A stretch of DNA of 64,000 nucleotides from an uncultured Verrucomicrobiales bacterium (GCA_937951675.1 CALFBI010000002.1:28206-92205), one strand, 5' to 3'. Positions 44,266 to 54,541 are shown, numbered from the stretch's first letter. Notes: generated by a model from the letters alone, not told the origin. Translations and numbers: made by a program.

Positions 44266-46125
44266 ATGTTCATTTATCCAAAGACATACGACGTTTTAGT
44301 CATCGGAGCAGGTCATGCTGGTGTAGAAGCTGCTTTGGCAGCTTCTCGATTAGGGGTTCAAGTTGCCATGCTCACCCAGAACCTTGATACGATTGGCCAG
44401 ATGAGTTGTAACCCAGCAATAGGTGGTCTTGCGAAAGGTCATATGGTGCGGGAAATCGATGCGCTTGGAGGTGCAATGGGTCTTAATACAGATGCTACAG
44501 CGATCCAATGGCGAATGCTTAATGCTCGCAAAGGACCTAGCGTGAGGGCCCCACGAGCTCAATGTGATAAGAAAGCTTATCAATTCCGGATGAAACACCT
44601 CATCGAGTCTGAAGATGGTATTGATCTTCATCAGGGAAATGTAGCAGAATTAATAGTTGAAGAGGGAAAAGTTTGTGGGATTAAAACTTCTCTCCAGATG
44701 CAAATAAATGCTGCTACCGTCATTTTAAGCGCGGGAACCTTTATGCGTGGTTTGATGCATGTAGGTTTAAAGAATGAAAAAGGGGGAAGAATGGGTGACG
44801 CGATCTCTACAGTCAGCGATTCGCTTAAAGAACTTGGATTTACGGTCGAACGTTTTAAAACAGGGACTCCTTGCCGGATTAATGGACGTTCGATTGATTT
44901 TTCAAAATGCGAGGCTCAAGGAGGAGATGATGAGGTTCCTCATTTTAGTTATATGGCGGATACGATTTCACGTGAAGCAAATGATCTTTTCACCTTAAAT
45001 CCTTGGGCTGATAAAACGTTCCACGTGGAACAATTATCTTGTTGGATTACATACACAAACCCTGAGACCCACGATGTAATTCGCGAGAATTTACACCAAT
45101 CTCCGATGTATTCAGGAAAAATTGAAGGAGTCGGGCCACGATATTGCCCTTCTATTGAAGATAAAGTTGTTAAATTCGCTGAAAAAGACCGTCACCAAGT
45201 TTTTTTGGAGCCGGAAGGCCGTCATACTCATGAATATTACATTAATGGGGTTTCAACTTCTCTTCCTTACGACGTTCAGCTTGATTTCATAAGATCGATC
45301 TCTGGTTTGGAGAAAGCGGAGATCATTCGTCCGGGATATGCTGTTGAATACGATTATTGCCCACCAACACAGCTTCTCCCGACTTTAGAAACGAAACTTG
45401 TAGAGGGACTTTACTTTGCTGGTCAGATTAATGGGACTTCTGGTTATGAAGAAGCTGCCGCTCAGGGATTAATGGCTGGAGCAAACGCAGCACTGAAGAC
45501 GAAAGAGGAAGAACCTTTCATTCTAGAGCGAGATCAAGCTTATATTGGTGTGATGATTGATGATTTAGTTACGAAAGGTTGCACCGAGCCTTATCGGATG
45601 TTCACCAGTAGAGCGGAATACCGTCTTTTACTTAGACAGGATAATGCAGACCTAAGATTAACCCCCTTGGCAGAAGAACGAGGTCTCGTTTCAGGTGAGC
45701 GAGCCCTTCGAGCTAAGGAAAAACAAGAAAGACTTGATCAGGCGATGGAATATGGACGGAAGAAAACATATGAGTCTATTAAGCTTGATCATTGGTTTAG
45801 AAGAGAAGGAAATGAGTGGTCTCAACTTCCTGAATCGATTCTTGAAGAGTTCCCTTTATCTTTATGGCCTGTTATAGAGACCGACTTTAAATATGAAGGG
45901 CATATCGCAAGACAAGCTCAGCAAGTGAATCAGATGAAACGCCAGAATCATCGTAAAATTCCAGCGGACCTTGATTTCATGTCGATTTATGGAATGAAAT
46001 TAGAAGCGAAGCAGGTTTTAGCTTCCATACAGCCACAAACTCTTGGCCAAGCTTCTCGGATTGCTGGAATCACACCATCTGATGTGACGCTTCTTTCCAT
46101 TTGGCTTGATAAACTGAAGAAATGA
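44266..46125 (+). CDS. mnmG: tRNA uridine-5-carboxymethylaminomethyl modification enzyme MnmG (GidA)
   Basis: The 619-residue protein has an N-terminal FAD-binding [21 protein letters not shown], then [21 protein letters not shown] (conserved), [14 protein letters not shown] with a conserved Cys, [14 protein letters not shown] and the C-terminal [16 protein letters not shown]. With MnmE it modifies U34 of certain tRNAs. mnmG is often near oriC. Two parS-like palindromes are present at and inside this gene. The second at 45017 encodes TFHVEQ in a variable stretch before CWIT, so the site could be accommodated without altering conserved residues. Confidence 0.97.
   Translation: MFIYPKTYDVLVIGAGHAGVEAALAASRLGVQVAMLTQNLDTIGQMSCNPAIGGLAKGHMVREIDALGGAMGLNTDATAIQWRMLNARKGPSVRAPRAQCDKKAYQFRMKHLIESEDGIDLHQGNVAELIVEEGKVCGIKTSLQMQINAATVILSAGTFMRGLMHVGLKNEKGGRMGDAISTVSDSLKELGFTVERFKTGTPCRINGRSIDFSKCEAQGGDDEVPHFSYMADTISREANDLFTLNPWADKTFHVEQLSCWITYTNPETHDVIRENLHQSPMYSGKIEGVGPRYCPSIEDKVVKFAEKDRHQVFLEPEGRHTHEYYINGVSTSLPYDVQLDFIRSISGLEKAEIIRPGYAVEYDYCPPTQLLPTLETKLVEGLYFAGQINGTSGYEEAAAQGLMAGANAALKTKEEEPFILERDQAYIGVMIDDLVTKGCTEPYRMFTSRAEYRLLLRQDNADLRLTPLAEERGLVSGERALRAKEKQERLDQAMEYGRKKTYESIKLDHWFRREGNEWSQLPESILEEFPLSLWPVIETDFKYEGHIARQAQQVNQMKRQNHRKIPADLDFMSIYGMKLEAKQVLASIQPQTLGQASRIAGITPSDVTLLSIWLDKLKK
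44964..44979. other. Weak parS-like match inside mnmG
   Basis: GATTTCACGTGAAGCA shares the TTTCACGTGAA core and 13 of 16 positions with TGTTTCACGTGAAACA. It sits 38 bp before the second strong site. It may be chance. Confidence 0.3.
45017..45032. other. parS-like centromere site inside mnmG
   Basis: CGTTCCACGTGGAACA differs from the first site by one base at position 1 and keeps a perfect 14-bp palindrome (45018-45031). Confidence 0.85.
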
Positions 46126-46228
46126 AAAAGTTCTTTTTCTAAAAGAGAATGCCAGGACTTCTGATTTGACAGGGTAGGGGAAAACGCTTTGATAAAGAGC
46201 TACTTTCGCTTTCGAGAAGTTTTTTATA

Positions 46229-47296
46229 ATGAGCACTGCTGTTAAACTATCCTATTCCATTCTTGGACTGATCGCCTTTCTTGAGTTGGGCGCAGTAGGA
46301 GTGGCACTTGCTGTGAGGCAGGCTCCAGGATTAGAAAAAGTTTCTACGCCACTCAATTCTCAAGAAGAAGAGAGAAAAGGGGTTTCTGAAAGCGATCCTG
46401 AAGTGACTCGTCTACTAGGTGAGTTTTCAGGCTCGACACTCGATTTTTCAACAGCTCCTGAACTAAAACCATTACCTCTATTAGATGCTAATGGGCAGGA
46501 ACCGGATTACTCTAAAAATTTAGCCCCTCGTCCGATGACAAAGGATCCTGTGCAGGAAAAACTCATAAGAGATGCTCAAACAGCTCATATTGCGGGGGAT
46601 ATGCGACAAGCGATTCTTAAACTTGAAGAAGCGGCCAAAATAAATTCTCAAGATCTTAACCTTCTTTATGAATATGCCTCTGTTTATGAAGAAATGGGTC
46701 TGTATGACCAAGCGTCTGACTATTATCTCAAAGTTTATGAACAAGGTTCGCAAGAAGGAGGGGAACTTTATCAACTTGCCGCTTCAAAAATTCGAGATGG
46801 GTTTCTGGAAAAAAAAGAGAGTTTAGTTTTAGGCCGCGTTCGTGTTTTTAAAGATAGCCGCGTTCAAACCGGAGAAAAAACAATTCTTTCCGTTCCGATT
46901 AAATCTTCTCCTGGTGAAGTGATTGAGCAGAGGCTCCTTTCTGTGGAGGTTCAACTTTTTGATAAGCTCCATGGAGATGTGGTCAGAGCGAGTTCAGCCA
47001 ATGAGCCAAGTAACGAATGGATCTCTAAACCAGTTAATTGGAATAATGGCTCAGAAGAAATACTGCAGATTAAGTATTTCATACCAGGTGTTCAGACTGA
47101 TACTTACTCAAATGAAGGAAAGCGGTCTTACCATGGCTATCTTATTGATCTTTATTATGATGGGGAACTTGTAGATCAACAAGCATACCCACGAACTCTT
47201 TCTCATTTTGGCCGATTAGTTCCAGAACCTATGTGGGATCAAATTCCACAGGAAAGTTACAATCCTGAAAATCCGCTTTTACCACCTTTAGAATAA
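46229..47296 (+). CDS. Membrane-anchored TPR protein
   Basis: The 355-residue protein has an N-terminal membrane helix (LSYSILGLIAFLELGAVGVALAV), a linker, then two or three TPR-like helix pairs (IRDAQTAHIAGDMRQAILKL, LNLLYEYASVYEEMGLYDQA). From about residue 200 a probable beta-rich domain begins (LGRVRVFKDSRVQTGEKTIL, LSVEVQLFDKLHGD). I do not recognise a specific family. It is 4 bp before the next secreted protein gene, so the pair is an operon. The TPR suggests a protein-complex role in the periplasm. Confidence 0.72.
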   Translation: MSTAVKLSYSILGLIAFLELGAVGVALAVRQAPGLEKVSTPLNSQEEERKGVSESDPEVTRLLGEFSGSTLDFSTAPELKPLPLLDANGQEPDYSKNLAPRPMTKDPVQEKLIRDAQTAHIAGDMRQAILKLEEAAKINSQDLNLLYEYASVYEEMGLYDQASDYYLKVYEQGSQEGGELYQLAASKIRDGFLEKKESLVLGRVRVFKDSRVQTGEKTILSVPIKSSPGEVIEQRLLSVEVQLFDKLHGDVVRASSANEPSNEWISKPVNWNNGSEEILQIKYFIPGVQTDTYSNEGKRSYHGYLIDLYYDGELVDQQAYPRTLSHFGRLVPEPMWDQIPQESYNPENPLLPPLE

Positions 47297-47300
47297 ACCG

Positions 47301-48164
47301 ATGCAAAAACTTTTCTTAATCTTTTCATTTCTCTCTCTTTGGAGTCTTTCACAAGCAGGAGCTCAGATAGAAATGCAGATCAAAACTCACCGAAACCAGT
47401 TTATTATTCATGAGCCCCTCGTATTGGATCTTAATATAACCAATCGGGCCGGGAAAGAGCTCTTTCTCCACCAAGAAGGCTTAAAGCCCTGGTTAAACAT
47501 CATCGTAACGAATTCAAAAGGAACTCCTTTGACTCCTTTAAAAAAACTTAATTTCAAAGCTGTTAAAATTCCATCTGGGAGAGCCCTTCAGAAATCAATT
47601 GATCTAGCGCAACTCTTTCCACTTGATGATTATGGTTCTTATAAAGTTTACGCAATGGTGCGTCTACCTGGGCAGGGTCGAGAAGGGTTTAATTCAAATA
47701 CAGCTAAATTTATAGTGACCACGGCTCGTATCATCGCTTCTCAGCATTTCGGGATTGGTGCTAATTTGCGTGAATACAAGCTAATGTCTTTTACGGACGA
47801 AAAACAGAATTCCCTTTATTTTGCACTTCATGATAAAGCGACAGATCGAAATCTAAAGACCTACACACTCGGCCCAGCCCTCACTTTTGAAAGGCCAAAA
47901 ACGATGGTTGATGGGAAAAACAACTTTAACATTCTCTATCTTGTGAAACCCAATATCTATGCTCATTTGGTGATTAACTCTAAAGGTGTTCTTAAAACAC
48001 GTCGTTATCATCAGCGAGGTGCTTATGAAAAACCTAAATTAGTGGCTTTTGCGAACGGAGAAGTGAAAGTTTCAGGAAGTATCCCATTTGATCCGAATGC
48101 GAAAAAAGAAAAACGGAAAGGGCAACGTAAAATTTCTGACCGTCCAGGGATTATTTATCGTTAA
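47301..48164 (+). CDS. Secreted protein of unknown function
   Basis: The 287-residue protein has a signal peptide (MQKLFLIFSFLSLWSLSQAG), then a predicted beta-sandwich-like region (IIHEPLVLDLNITNRAGKEL, YGSYKVYAMVRLPG), as in proteins with an Ig-like or macroglobulin fold. A second region (about 150-235) contains LYFALHDKATDRNLKTYTL and LYLVKPNIYAHLV. The C-terminus is Lys/Arg-rich. It follows the TPR gene by 4 bp, and the two probably act together in the periplasm. No catalytic motif was found. Confidence 0.7.
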   Translation: MQKLFLIFSFLSLWSLSQAGAQIEMQIKTHRNQFIIHEPLVLDLNITNRAGKELFLHQEGLKPWLNIIVTNSKGTPLTPLKKLNFKAVKIPSGRALQKSIDLAQLFPLDDYGSYKVYAMVRLPGQGREGFNSNTAKFIVTTARIIASQHFGIGANLREYKLMSFTDEKQNSLYFALHDKATDRNLKTYTLGPALTFERPKTMVDGKNNFNILYLVKPNIYAHLVINSKGVLKTRRYHQRGAYEKPKLVAFANGEVKVSGSIPFDPNAKKEKRKGQRKISDRPGIIYR

Positions 48165-48184
48165 AAAAGAAGAAAGTTTTTAAT

Positions 48185-48244
48185 AAACCGGCTCTTTTTT
48201 TAAAAAAAATCGCGAAATGGGCCGTTTTTTTAAAAAAGCGGTTT
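48185..48244. repeat. Imperfect A/T-rich inverted repeat
   Basis: AAACCG at 48185 and CGGTTT at 48239 are the outer ends of two arms, each followed inward by a T7 then A-run block, around a 15-nt GC-containing centre. A foldback of about 60 bp results with small bulges. It lies between the secreted protein gene and the amidase gene. It could act as a terminator of the TPR operon. Confidence 0.55.
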
Positions 48245-48306
48245 ACAAAAAGGATTTAATTAATTAAGTATTCTTAATAATAAATCTTAACGTATTTCTA
48301 AATCTA

Positions 48307-48930
48307 GTGAAAACATCATCCCGCCTTTTTCTTTTCTCTTTATTCGTCCTTTTGACGGCGGGTTTTTCACAAGCTAAGGGTTTTCGAACGATCGTGATTG
48401 ATGCTGGCCACGGTGGTAGGGACCTTGGAGGAACCACACATCGCGTCTACGAAAAGCATTTGGCCCTCGATACGGCCTCAAGGCTACAATACCAATTAAA
48501 AAAGCGGGGTTATCGCACCGTGATGACTCGCCAAAGTGATCGCTTTATCTCTCTTTCAAAAAGAGCGGAGATTGCAAATCGTTACCGTAACTCGATTTTC
48601 GTGAGTATTCATTATAATTATACTTGGAAAAAAAGCGTCAGCGGCTTGGAAACTTTTTATTATTCTAAGCGAGCCAAACCACTCGCACAACTTGTGCAGA
48701 AGGGAATGTTACGTAAGGTGAAAGCAAAAAATCGAGGTGCAAAATTTGCACGGTATTATGTTTTAAGAAATTCTAGAAACCCAGCAATTTTAGTAGAGGG
48801 CGGCTTTGTGAGCAATTCAAGAGAGCGTCAGCGTATGAAATCAGGGTCTTATCGAAATGCGATTGCAAAAGGAATTGCGAATGGCATCGATCGTTATCAA
48901 AGAGGTAGAAAACGTGGTTACTATCATTGA
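48307..48930 (+). CDS. N-acetylmuramoyl-L-alanine amidase (Amidase_3)
   Basis: The 207-residue protein starts at a GTG. It has a signal peptide (to about residue 24) and an Amidase_3 domain with Zn ligands His35 (VIDAGHGG), Glu49 (VYEKHLAL) and His102 (VSIHYNY), and catalytic Glu164 (ILVEGGFVSN). Such enzymes split the amide bond between MurNAc and the peptide stem in the periplasm. The protein is mostly the catalytic domain, lacking extra binding modules, and has a basic tail (GRKRGYYH). It may support daughter-cell separation. Confidence 0.93.
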   Translation: MKTSSRLFLFSLFVLLTAGFSQAKGFRTIVIDAGHGGRDLGGTTHRVYEKHLALDTASRLQYQLKKRGYRTVMTRQSDRFISLSKRAEIANRYRNSIFVSIHYNYTWKKSVSGLETFYYSKRAKPLAQLVQKGMLRKVKAKNRGAKFARYYVLRNSRNPAILVEGGFVSNSRERQRMKSGSYRNAIAKGIANGIDRYQRGRKRGYYH

Positions 48931-48971
48931 TTCTCGTTTAGATTGCCTTTTAAAAAATAAGGTTTTATAAA

Positions 48972-50189
48972 GTGTCGACACTAAATGAGCTTGAGCAGTG
49001 GGGCGCGGATGTTATTTTTGGGCGAGCTCGTGGTTTTGGAGCGTGGGTGGCTCGGCAGGTGTTATATGGATTTTCTTTTTTATTCCGCTTTGGAGTAGCA
49101 GCCCGTCTATATCGGTATAAATCCGGCTTCTCAAAGCAAGCAAATCTGGGCACCGTTGTTGTTAGTATTGGAAATCTGACAGTGGGAGGGACAGGAAAGA
49201 CTCCGGTTGTAGAATTATTGAGCAAATCCCTTGCGAAACGGGGCCGTAAAGTGGCTATTTTAAGTCGAGGTTATAAAAGTAAGAAGCTTGACCAAAAACA
49301 AACCTGGCAGTGGAAAACCCTTTTCCCTATGGATGCGCTGCCTAAAATTGTTAGCACAGGGAATGACCTTTTACTTGAGGCAAAGTATGCAGGTGATGAA
49401 CCTTACATGCTCGCTAAAAACCTAGATAATGTCGCAGTGATTGTGGATAAAGATCGAGTGAAAGGCGGAAGCTTTGCGATTGGGGAGCTTGGTTCAGACA
49501 CTCTTATTCTCGATGATGGTCTACAATACCTAGCTCTGGAACATCAGATTGATATTGTGCTCATTGATCAAAACTCCCCTTTTGGCACAGAGAGTCTTCT
49601 TCCACGAGGAACACTGCGTGAGCCGCCACGAAACTTGAAAAGAGCGAGCTATATATTTATTACTAAATGTAAAGGCGAGACCAACCCAAAGCTGCTGCAA
49701 AGAATCCGTCGCTATAACCCTGTTGCCGAGATTATGGAATGCACGCATGGACCTAAAATATTAGAGAATGTTTTTACGGGGGAGCAACTTCCTCTCGAAG
49801 CCCTTAATGGCAAATATATCGCAGCGATCAGCGGGATTGCAGTCCCGGAGAGTTTTGAAAATCTGCTAGAGAGGCTAGGTGCTAACCTTTTATTTCATCG
49901 CACTTTTGATGATCATCACAACTTTGTGCAGAAAGAAATCGATCGTTTCATGGAGCGCGCTTTGATGCGGGATGCTCAGATGATTGTGACAACAGAAAAG
50001 GATGCTGTTCGTTTTTTGAAACCCACCGAGCTTGATGTGCCTATTTATTTCCTCCGTATCGAAGTGGAAATTATTAAGGGGCATGACGTTTTTGAGAATT
50101 GCGTGAATCATCTCTGTCGTGACCGGTATCAGAAACCAAGCAGTTTAGCCGAAGAGCGTTGGAGATCTCTAGAGCATGATTCCGATTGA
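48972..50189 (+). CDS. lpxK: Tetraacyldisaccharide 4'-kinase LpxK
   Basis: The 405-residue protein starts at a GTG. It has the LpxK P-loop segment [20 protein letters not shown], then [11 protein letters not shown] and [14 protein letters not shown] (catalytic Asp region). LpxK phosphorylates the lipid A precursor at the inner membrane, direct evidence that the organism makes lipid A. It lies between the amidase and recJ. An extra C-terminal stretch ([14 protein letters not shown] and onward) makes it somewhat longer than the E. coli enzyme. Confidence 0.95.
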   Translation: MSTLNELEQWGADVIFGRARGFGAWVARQVLYGFSFLFRFGVAARLYRYKSGFSKQANLGTVVVSIGNLTVGGTGKTPVVELLSKSLAKRGRKVAILSRGYKSKKLDQKQTWQWKTLFPMDALPKIVSTGNDLLLEAKYAGDEPYMLAKNLDNVAVIVDKDRVKGGSFAIGELGSDTLILDDGLQYLALEHQIDIVLIDQNSPFGTESLLPRGTLREPPRNLKRASYIFITKCKGETNPKLLQRIRRYNPVAEIMECTHGPKILENVFTGEQLPLEALNGKYIAAISGIAVPESFENLLERLGANLLFHRTFDDHHNFVQKEIDRFMERALMRDAQMIVTTEKDAVRFLKPTELDVPIYFLRIEVEIIKGHDVFENCVNHLCRDRYQKPSSLAEERWRSLEHDSD

Positions 50190-50242
50190 TTTAGTAGGAT
50201 CGATTCTTGAGCTTTTGCTCTTTAGCAACTAAAAGTGCAAAG

Positions 50243-51940
50243 ATGCAAGAAGTTAAAACAAAGTGGAAACTCAAAGAAGGTGCTAGGCATGCTTTAGACA
50301 CGGAAGTCTATGGCAACCTTCCTCCCATTTTGTGGACTCTTTTGAGCCAAAGAGGAGTGACAGAGCCTGATCAACTCCGGTGTTTTTTAGCACCTCGCCT
50401 AAGAGACTTATCAGATCCTTTTCTTATTCCTGAAATGCATCAGGCGGTGCGTCGTATTTTTCAGGCAATTGACGAAAAAGAAAAAGTCGCGATTTATGGT
50501 GATTATGATGTCGACGGTGTTAGTTCGGTAGCGCTTCTTAAAAAGACACTGGAAGCTTATGGAAATGAGCCCCGTCCTTTTATCCCGATTCGTGGGACAG
50601 AAGGTTATGGTTTGAATGAGGCGGCTATGGAGCGTTTTTTCAAGGAAGGAGATCAACCTTCTTTGTTAATTACGGTAGACTGTGGAACGGTGTCTTTTGA
50701 TGAAATTGCAATGTTGAAAGCAAAAGGCATCGACGTGATTGTGATTGACCATCATGAACCAAGTGAGCGAGGAAAGCCCGATTGTGTGGCTCTTGTAAAC
50801 CCGAAGTTTGGGGACGATTTTGGATACCTCTGTGCGGCTGGGGTTGTTTTTAAGGTGGCTCATGCGATGTTAAAAACACGTCATTTAGAAGAGTTTGATC
50901 TAAAAGAGGTTCTTGATATTGTTGCGGTTGCAACCGTTGCAGATATTGTTCCTTTAGTAGGAGAGAACCGTCTTTTAGTTCGACATGGATTATCTCTGAT
51001 TCGGCAAAGCACGAATTTAGGTTTGCTGGCTCTTTTAGAAACAAGCGGAACTCAGGGAGATGTTTCAAGTTCGGATATTGGTTTTCGGATTGGTCCTCGC
51101 CTTAATGCGGCGGGAAGAATGGATTGCCCTGAAGATGCTTTGGCAACGTTGATGACGAAATGCCCGGTGGAGGCCAATGTTCTTGTAGATTGTTTAGATC
51201 AACATAATCGAGAACGACAGAATTTAGAGCAAAGTATTTTAAAAGAAGCCCTTCTTCAATTAGAAGAATGGTTTGATCCGGAAACATCCCCTGTGATCGT
51301 AGTGGGTTCGAGATCATGGCATCCAGGAGTAGTAGGAATTGTGGCTTCACGACTCATGCGTCAATTTCATAAACCAGCTTTTGTGATTTCGATCGACAAA
51401 GAAGGGGTAGGTAAAGGTAGCGGACGTAGTATCGAAGGAATTTCTTTGGTAGAAGCGATTCAATATGCGGGAGACTTACTAATTACAGGAGGAGGCCACC
51501 ATATGGCAGCAGGCTTAAGTGTTCATGAAAAAAACTTGAAACCCTTTCGAGAGTCTTTTGGTGAGTTTGTTAAAAAAGAAACAGAGATTAAAAAGATTGT
51601 TCCAGAGGTTTGGGTCGATGCCGAAGTGAGTCTAGAGGAACTTTCTTTAGAATTCCTGAAGAGCTATGATTTACTTCAGCCTTTTGGTTCTCATAATCCG
51701 CAGCCCGTTTTTATTAGTCGGCGTGTTTGGCTTACAGAGTCACCACGAAAGTTAAAGAATAGTCATCTGAAACTTTTTCTTCGTCAGGATTATCATGAAA
51801 GGGATGCTATTTTCTTTGGAGGCGGCGACCGGGATCTTCCTCCGCCCCCATGGGACATTATTTATACCATCAATAGAAATGTCTTTAGAGGGAGGACTAG
51901 TTTACAGCTAACTATTGTTGATGTGAGAGCGGCGCACTAA
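50243..51940 (+). CDS. recJ: Single-stranded-DNA exonuclease RecJ
   Basis: The 565-residue protein (ATG at 50243) has the DHH-family motifs: VAIYGDYDVDGVSSVALLKK (motif I), LLITVDCGTVSFDE (II), VIVIDHHEP (III) and FRIGPRLNAAGRM. The DHHA1 domain with TGGGHHMAAGLSV and a C-terminal OB domain follow. RecJ degrades 5' single-stranded DNA in recombination and repair. A 12-residue longer frame starting at TTG 50207 is possible. It ends 4 bp before recG, so the two DNA repair genes form a unit. Confidence 0.95.
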   Translation: MQEVKTKWKLKEGARHALDTEVYGNLPPILWTLLSQRGVTEPDQLRCFLAPRLRDLSDPFLIPEMHQAVRRIFQAIDEKEKVAIYGDYDVDGVSSVALLKKTLEAYGNEPRPFIPIRGTEGYGLNEAAMERFFKEGDQPSLLITVDCGTVSFDEIAMLKAKGIDVIVIDHHEPSERGKPDCVALVNPKFGDDFGYLCAAGVVFKVAHAMLKTRHLEEFDLKEVLDIVAVATVADIVPLVGENRLLVRHGLSLIRQSTNLGLLALLETSGTQGDVSSSDIGFRIGPRLNAAGRMDCPEDALATLMTKCPVEANVLVDCLDQHNRERQNLEQSILKEALLQLEEWFDPETSPVIVVGSRSWHPGVVGIVASRLMRQFHKPAFVISIDKEGVGKGSGRSIEGISLVEAIQYAGDLLITGGGHHMAAGLSVHEKNLKPFRESFGEFVKKETEIKKIVPEVWVDAEVSLEELSLEFLKSYDLLQPFGSHNPQPVFISRRVWLTESPRKLKNSHLKLFLRQDYHERDAIFFGGGDRDLPPPPWDIIYTINRNVFRGRTSLQLTIVDVRAAH

Positions 51941-51944
51941 AAAA

Positions 51945-53939
51945 ATGGCAGGTTTTCTTAAAGAGCAGCTAGATTCTTACCTTGATCAAAAGAGTGTTGT
52001 TAGTTTGCAGAAATATGGAATCGAGAAGGTCGAAGACCTTTTAAGGCACTTTCCTAAGAGATACGAAGACCGTAGTCATTTTCAGCATTTTCCTGCACAA
52101 GCTGGAGGAGAAGAAGTTTGTGTGAAGGGGTTGATTATTGATCATCAGGTTAAACGCTTTGGTGGCAAACGCCGTATCGATGAAGTGATTGTAGAAGATA
52201 GCACGCATTTCGCTCAGAATCGCGTCACTTGCCGATGGTTTAATATGCCCTATATCGGCAATATTCTGGCGGCAGAACAAGAGGTGATCCTTTATGGGAG
52301 ACCGAAAGAAATCAAAGGTAGATTATATATTGATCATCCCGAATTTGAAATTATTTCGGTAGGGGAGCAATCACTCGTTCACCTTGATCGCATTGTTCCT
52401 GTTTATCCAAATATAAGTGGTGTTTCACAAAGAAGACTGCGAGAGATCCTGTTTACTCTTTGTTTTCATAAAGAAGTGGCGGCGCTTCCTCCCCAAGACG
52501 AATTTGATTCTTCGTATCCATTGGGGGAGGCTTTTCAAGAGGTTCATTTTCCAGGTCACTTGGAATCTGCCCAAGCAGCAAAACGTTATTTTGCCTTAGA
52601 AGAATTTACTTCTCTCCAGGTGCATGTGCTGTGGAAGAGGATGCATTACCAACAGAAGCGGGGATATAAACAGGCGCAAGGGATGGGGCTTCTTAAATCT
52701 TTTTATGAAAGCCTTCCGTTTGATTTGACTGGTGCGCAGAAAACAAGTGTTAGAGAAATCATTTCGGATATGCGTTCTTCGATTCCAATGAATCGTCTTT
52801 TACAAGGTGATGTCGGATCAGGGAAAACATTTGTTGCCATGTGCGCGATGATTCTTGCGATTGATTCAGGCCATCAAGCCGCTCTAATGGCTCCGACTCA
52901 AATTCTTGCGGAGCAGCATTACCTAACTTTTAAAAAGTGGTTGGAACCTTTAGGCGTTAGGTTAGGCCTGGTAACGGGAAGTAAAGTTGAAGGAGATGAA
53001 GAACCACAGATGGTGATCGGAACACATGCGCTTTTATTTGATAAGATCTCCTTTAAAAATTTGAGTTTAGTAGTGGTTGATGAACAGCATAAGTTTGGGG
53101 TGTTACAGCGAAATCGCCTCGCTGAACGCGGTCAGCAACCTGATGTCTTAGTGATGACAGCTACCCCGATTCCCCGTAGTCTCGCTTTAACGATTTATGG
53201 AGACCTTGACGTGTCTGTGATTGATCAACGACCTAGTGGCAGGGGGAAAATAGTAACAGCAGTAAGGGTCAAACCAAAAATTTCAGATGTCACTGCCTTT
53301 CTAAAAACGCAACTTGAAAAAGGAAGACAATCTTACCTTGTTTACCCTTTAGTAGAAGATAGCGAAAAACTTTCGGCGCAAGCGGCAACAACAGAATACG
53401 AAAAGTGGGTGAAGCGCCTCAATGAATATGAAGTTGGGCTTCTTCACGGGAAGCTTCCCCCTGAAGAAAAGGAAGAGATGATGACGCGGTTTAGAGACCA
53501 TGAGGTCAATGTGCTTGTTTCAACGTCTGTGATCGAAGTAGGAGTTGATGTTGCGAATGCTAATTTGATTGTGATTTTTAATGCGGAGCGTTTTGGTTTA
53601 GCACAGTTGCACCAGTTGCGAGGTCGAGTTGGGCGAGGAGAGCATCCCAGTTATTGTATTCTTGTCACAGACGGGAAAAATTCTGAGGCACTTCAGAAGC
53701 TCGAAGTTTTAGAAAAGAGTAATGATGGCTTTGTGATTGCAGAAGAAGACCTTAAAATCCGGGGCCCGGGCGACGTTTTGGGGATCATGCAGAGTGGTTT
53801 AGGGCACCTTCGCTTTGGGGATTATTTAGCAGACCCTCATTTATTGAAAGAAGCTCGTGAACGGGCGCAGCAGATTTTAGCGAAAGACCCTTCATTAAGT
53901 AGCCATCAACGATTGCGAGAAGGTTTGGAAGCGAGTTAA
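51945..53939 (+). CDS. recG: ATP-dependent DNA helicase RecG
   Basis: The 664-residue protein has an N-terminal wedge/OB region (EDLLRHFPKRYEDRS), then superfamily 2 helicase motifs: Walker A in LLQGDVGSGKTFVA, MAPTQILAEQH, VVVDEQHKFGVLQR (a DEQH box), MTATPIPRSLA and LHQLRGRVGRG (motif VI). RecG remodels stalled forks and Holliday junctions. It is the second gene of the recJ-recG unit. Length is slightly below that of E. coli RecG but all helicase motifs are present. Confidence 0.96.
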   Translation: MAGFLKEQLDSYLDQKSVVSLQKYGIEKVEDLLRHFPKRYEDRSHFQHFPAQAGGEEVCVKGLIIDHQVKRFGGKRRIDEVIVEDSTHFAQNRVTCRWFNMPYIGNILAAEQEVILYGRPKEIKGRLYIDHPEFEIISVGEQSLVHLDRIVPVYPNISGVSQRRLREILFTLCFHKEVAALPPQDEFDSSYPLGEAFQEVHFPGHLESAQAAKRYFALEEFTSLQVHVLWKRMHYQQKRGYKQAQGMGLLKSFYESLPFDLTGAQKTSVREIISDMRSSIPMNRLLQGDVGSGKTFVAMCAMILAIDSGHQAALMAPTQILAEQHYLTFKKWLEPLGVRLGLVTGSKVEGDEEPQMVIGTHALLFDKISFKNLSLVVVDEQHKFGVLQRNRLAERGQQPDVLVMTATPIPRSLALTIYGDLDVSVIDQRPSGRGKIVTAVRVKPKISDVTAFLKTQLEKGRQSYLVYPLVEDSEKLSAQAATTEYEKWVKRLNEYEVGLLHGKLPPEEKEEMMTRFRDHEVNVLVSTSVIEVGVDVANANLIVIFNAERFGLAQLHQLRGRVGRGEHPSYCILVTDGKNSEALQKLEVLEKSNDGFVIAEEDLKIRGPGDVLGIMQSGLGHLRFGDYLADPHLLKEARERAQQILAKDPSLSSHQRLREGLEAS

Positions 53940-54005
53940 TTTCTTTTATTTAAAAAAAAGGAGAAGTGAGGGAATAAAAGAAAGGAGAAGGACTCTTACC
54001 CCTGT

Positions 54006-54395
54006 ATGAAAAAATTATTGATTACAATGATGGTCATGTTGTCTGGTCTTTTAGGCTTACAAGCAGCAGGTGGAGCGGAAGAAATTTCACTCGGAGATTT
54101 GAAAACAGCGATTGAAGCAAAAACAGCCACGGTTCTCGATGTGAATGGTGCAAGCTCTTATAAGTCTGGGCATATTCCAACCGCATTGCATTATAGTGCT
54201 GTGCAAAAGGATCTTGCCGCGAATCTTCCGAAAGAAAAAGACGCGCTTATTGTAGCTTATTGTGGTGGTCCTTATTGTGGTGCTCACGGGCAAGCAACTA
54301 AGGCGGCCCTCGCATTAGGTTATACAAATGTTAAATACTTCAAGGGAGGCATTTCAGGCTGGAAAAAAGCTGGTGAGCCGACTGAAAAGAAATAA
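54006..54395 (+). CDS. Exported single-domain rhodanese
   Basis: The 129-residue protein has a signal peptide (MKKLLITMMVMLSGLLGLQA) and one rhodanese domain. VLDVNGASSYKSGHIPTA has the conserved DV and GHI segments. The active-site loop is YCGGPYCGA with Cys86 and Cys91; Cys86 is in the expected nucleophile position. The product is periplasmic, and likely sulfur-transfer or redox work is inferred. Shine-Dalgarno-like GGAGAAGG precedes it by about 17 nt. The terminator at 54421 follows. Confidence 0.88.
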   Translation: MKKLLITMMVMLSGLLGLQAAGGAEEISLGDLKTAIEAKTATVLDVNGASSYKSGHIPTALHYSAVQKDLAANLPKEKDALIVAYCGGPYCGAHGQATKAALALGYTNVKYFKGGISGWKKAGEPTEKK

Positions 54396-54420
54396 CACCG
54401 TTTAAGATACACTTATAAAA

Positions 54421-54455
54421 AAAGCCCTTTGGAAGTGATTCCATAGGGCTTTTTT
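54421..54455. terminator. Bidirectional intrinsic terminator after the rhodanese gene and prlC
   Basis: AAAGCCCT (54421-54428) and TTGGAA pair with TTCCA and AGGGCTTT around a GTGA loop. T residues follow on both strands. It is centred between the rhodanese gene and the convergent oligopeptidase. Confidence 0.9.
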
Positions 54456-54541
54456 GAATATGAGGGTTAAGTAAAGATACTGAGCCTCTATTAAGGGGCA
54501 CGATTTTGTGATAGGCGTCGACTTCCTCAGGGTGAAGAGTT

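Noticed and set aside
44273..44281. TTATCCAAA at the mnmG start as a DnaA box
   Set aside because: A single 8-of-9 match inside coding sequence, without a cluster.
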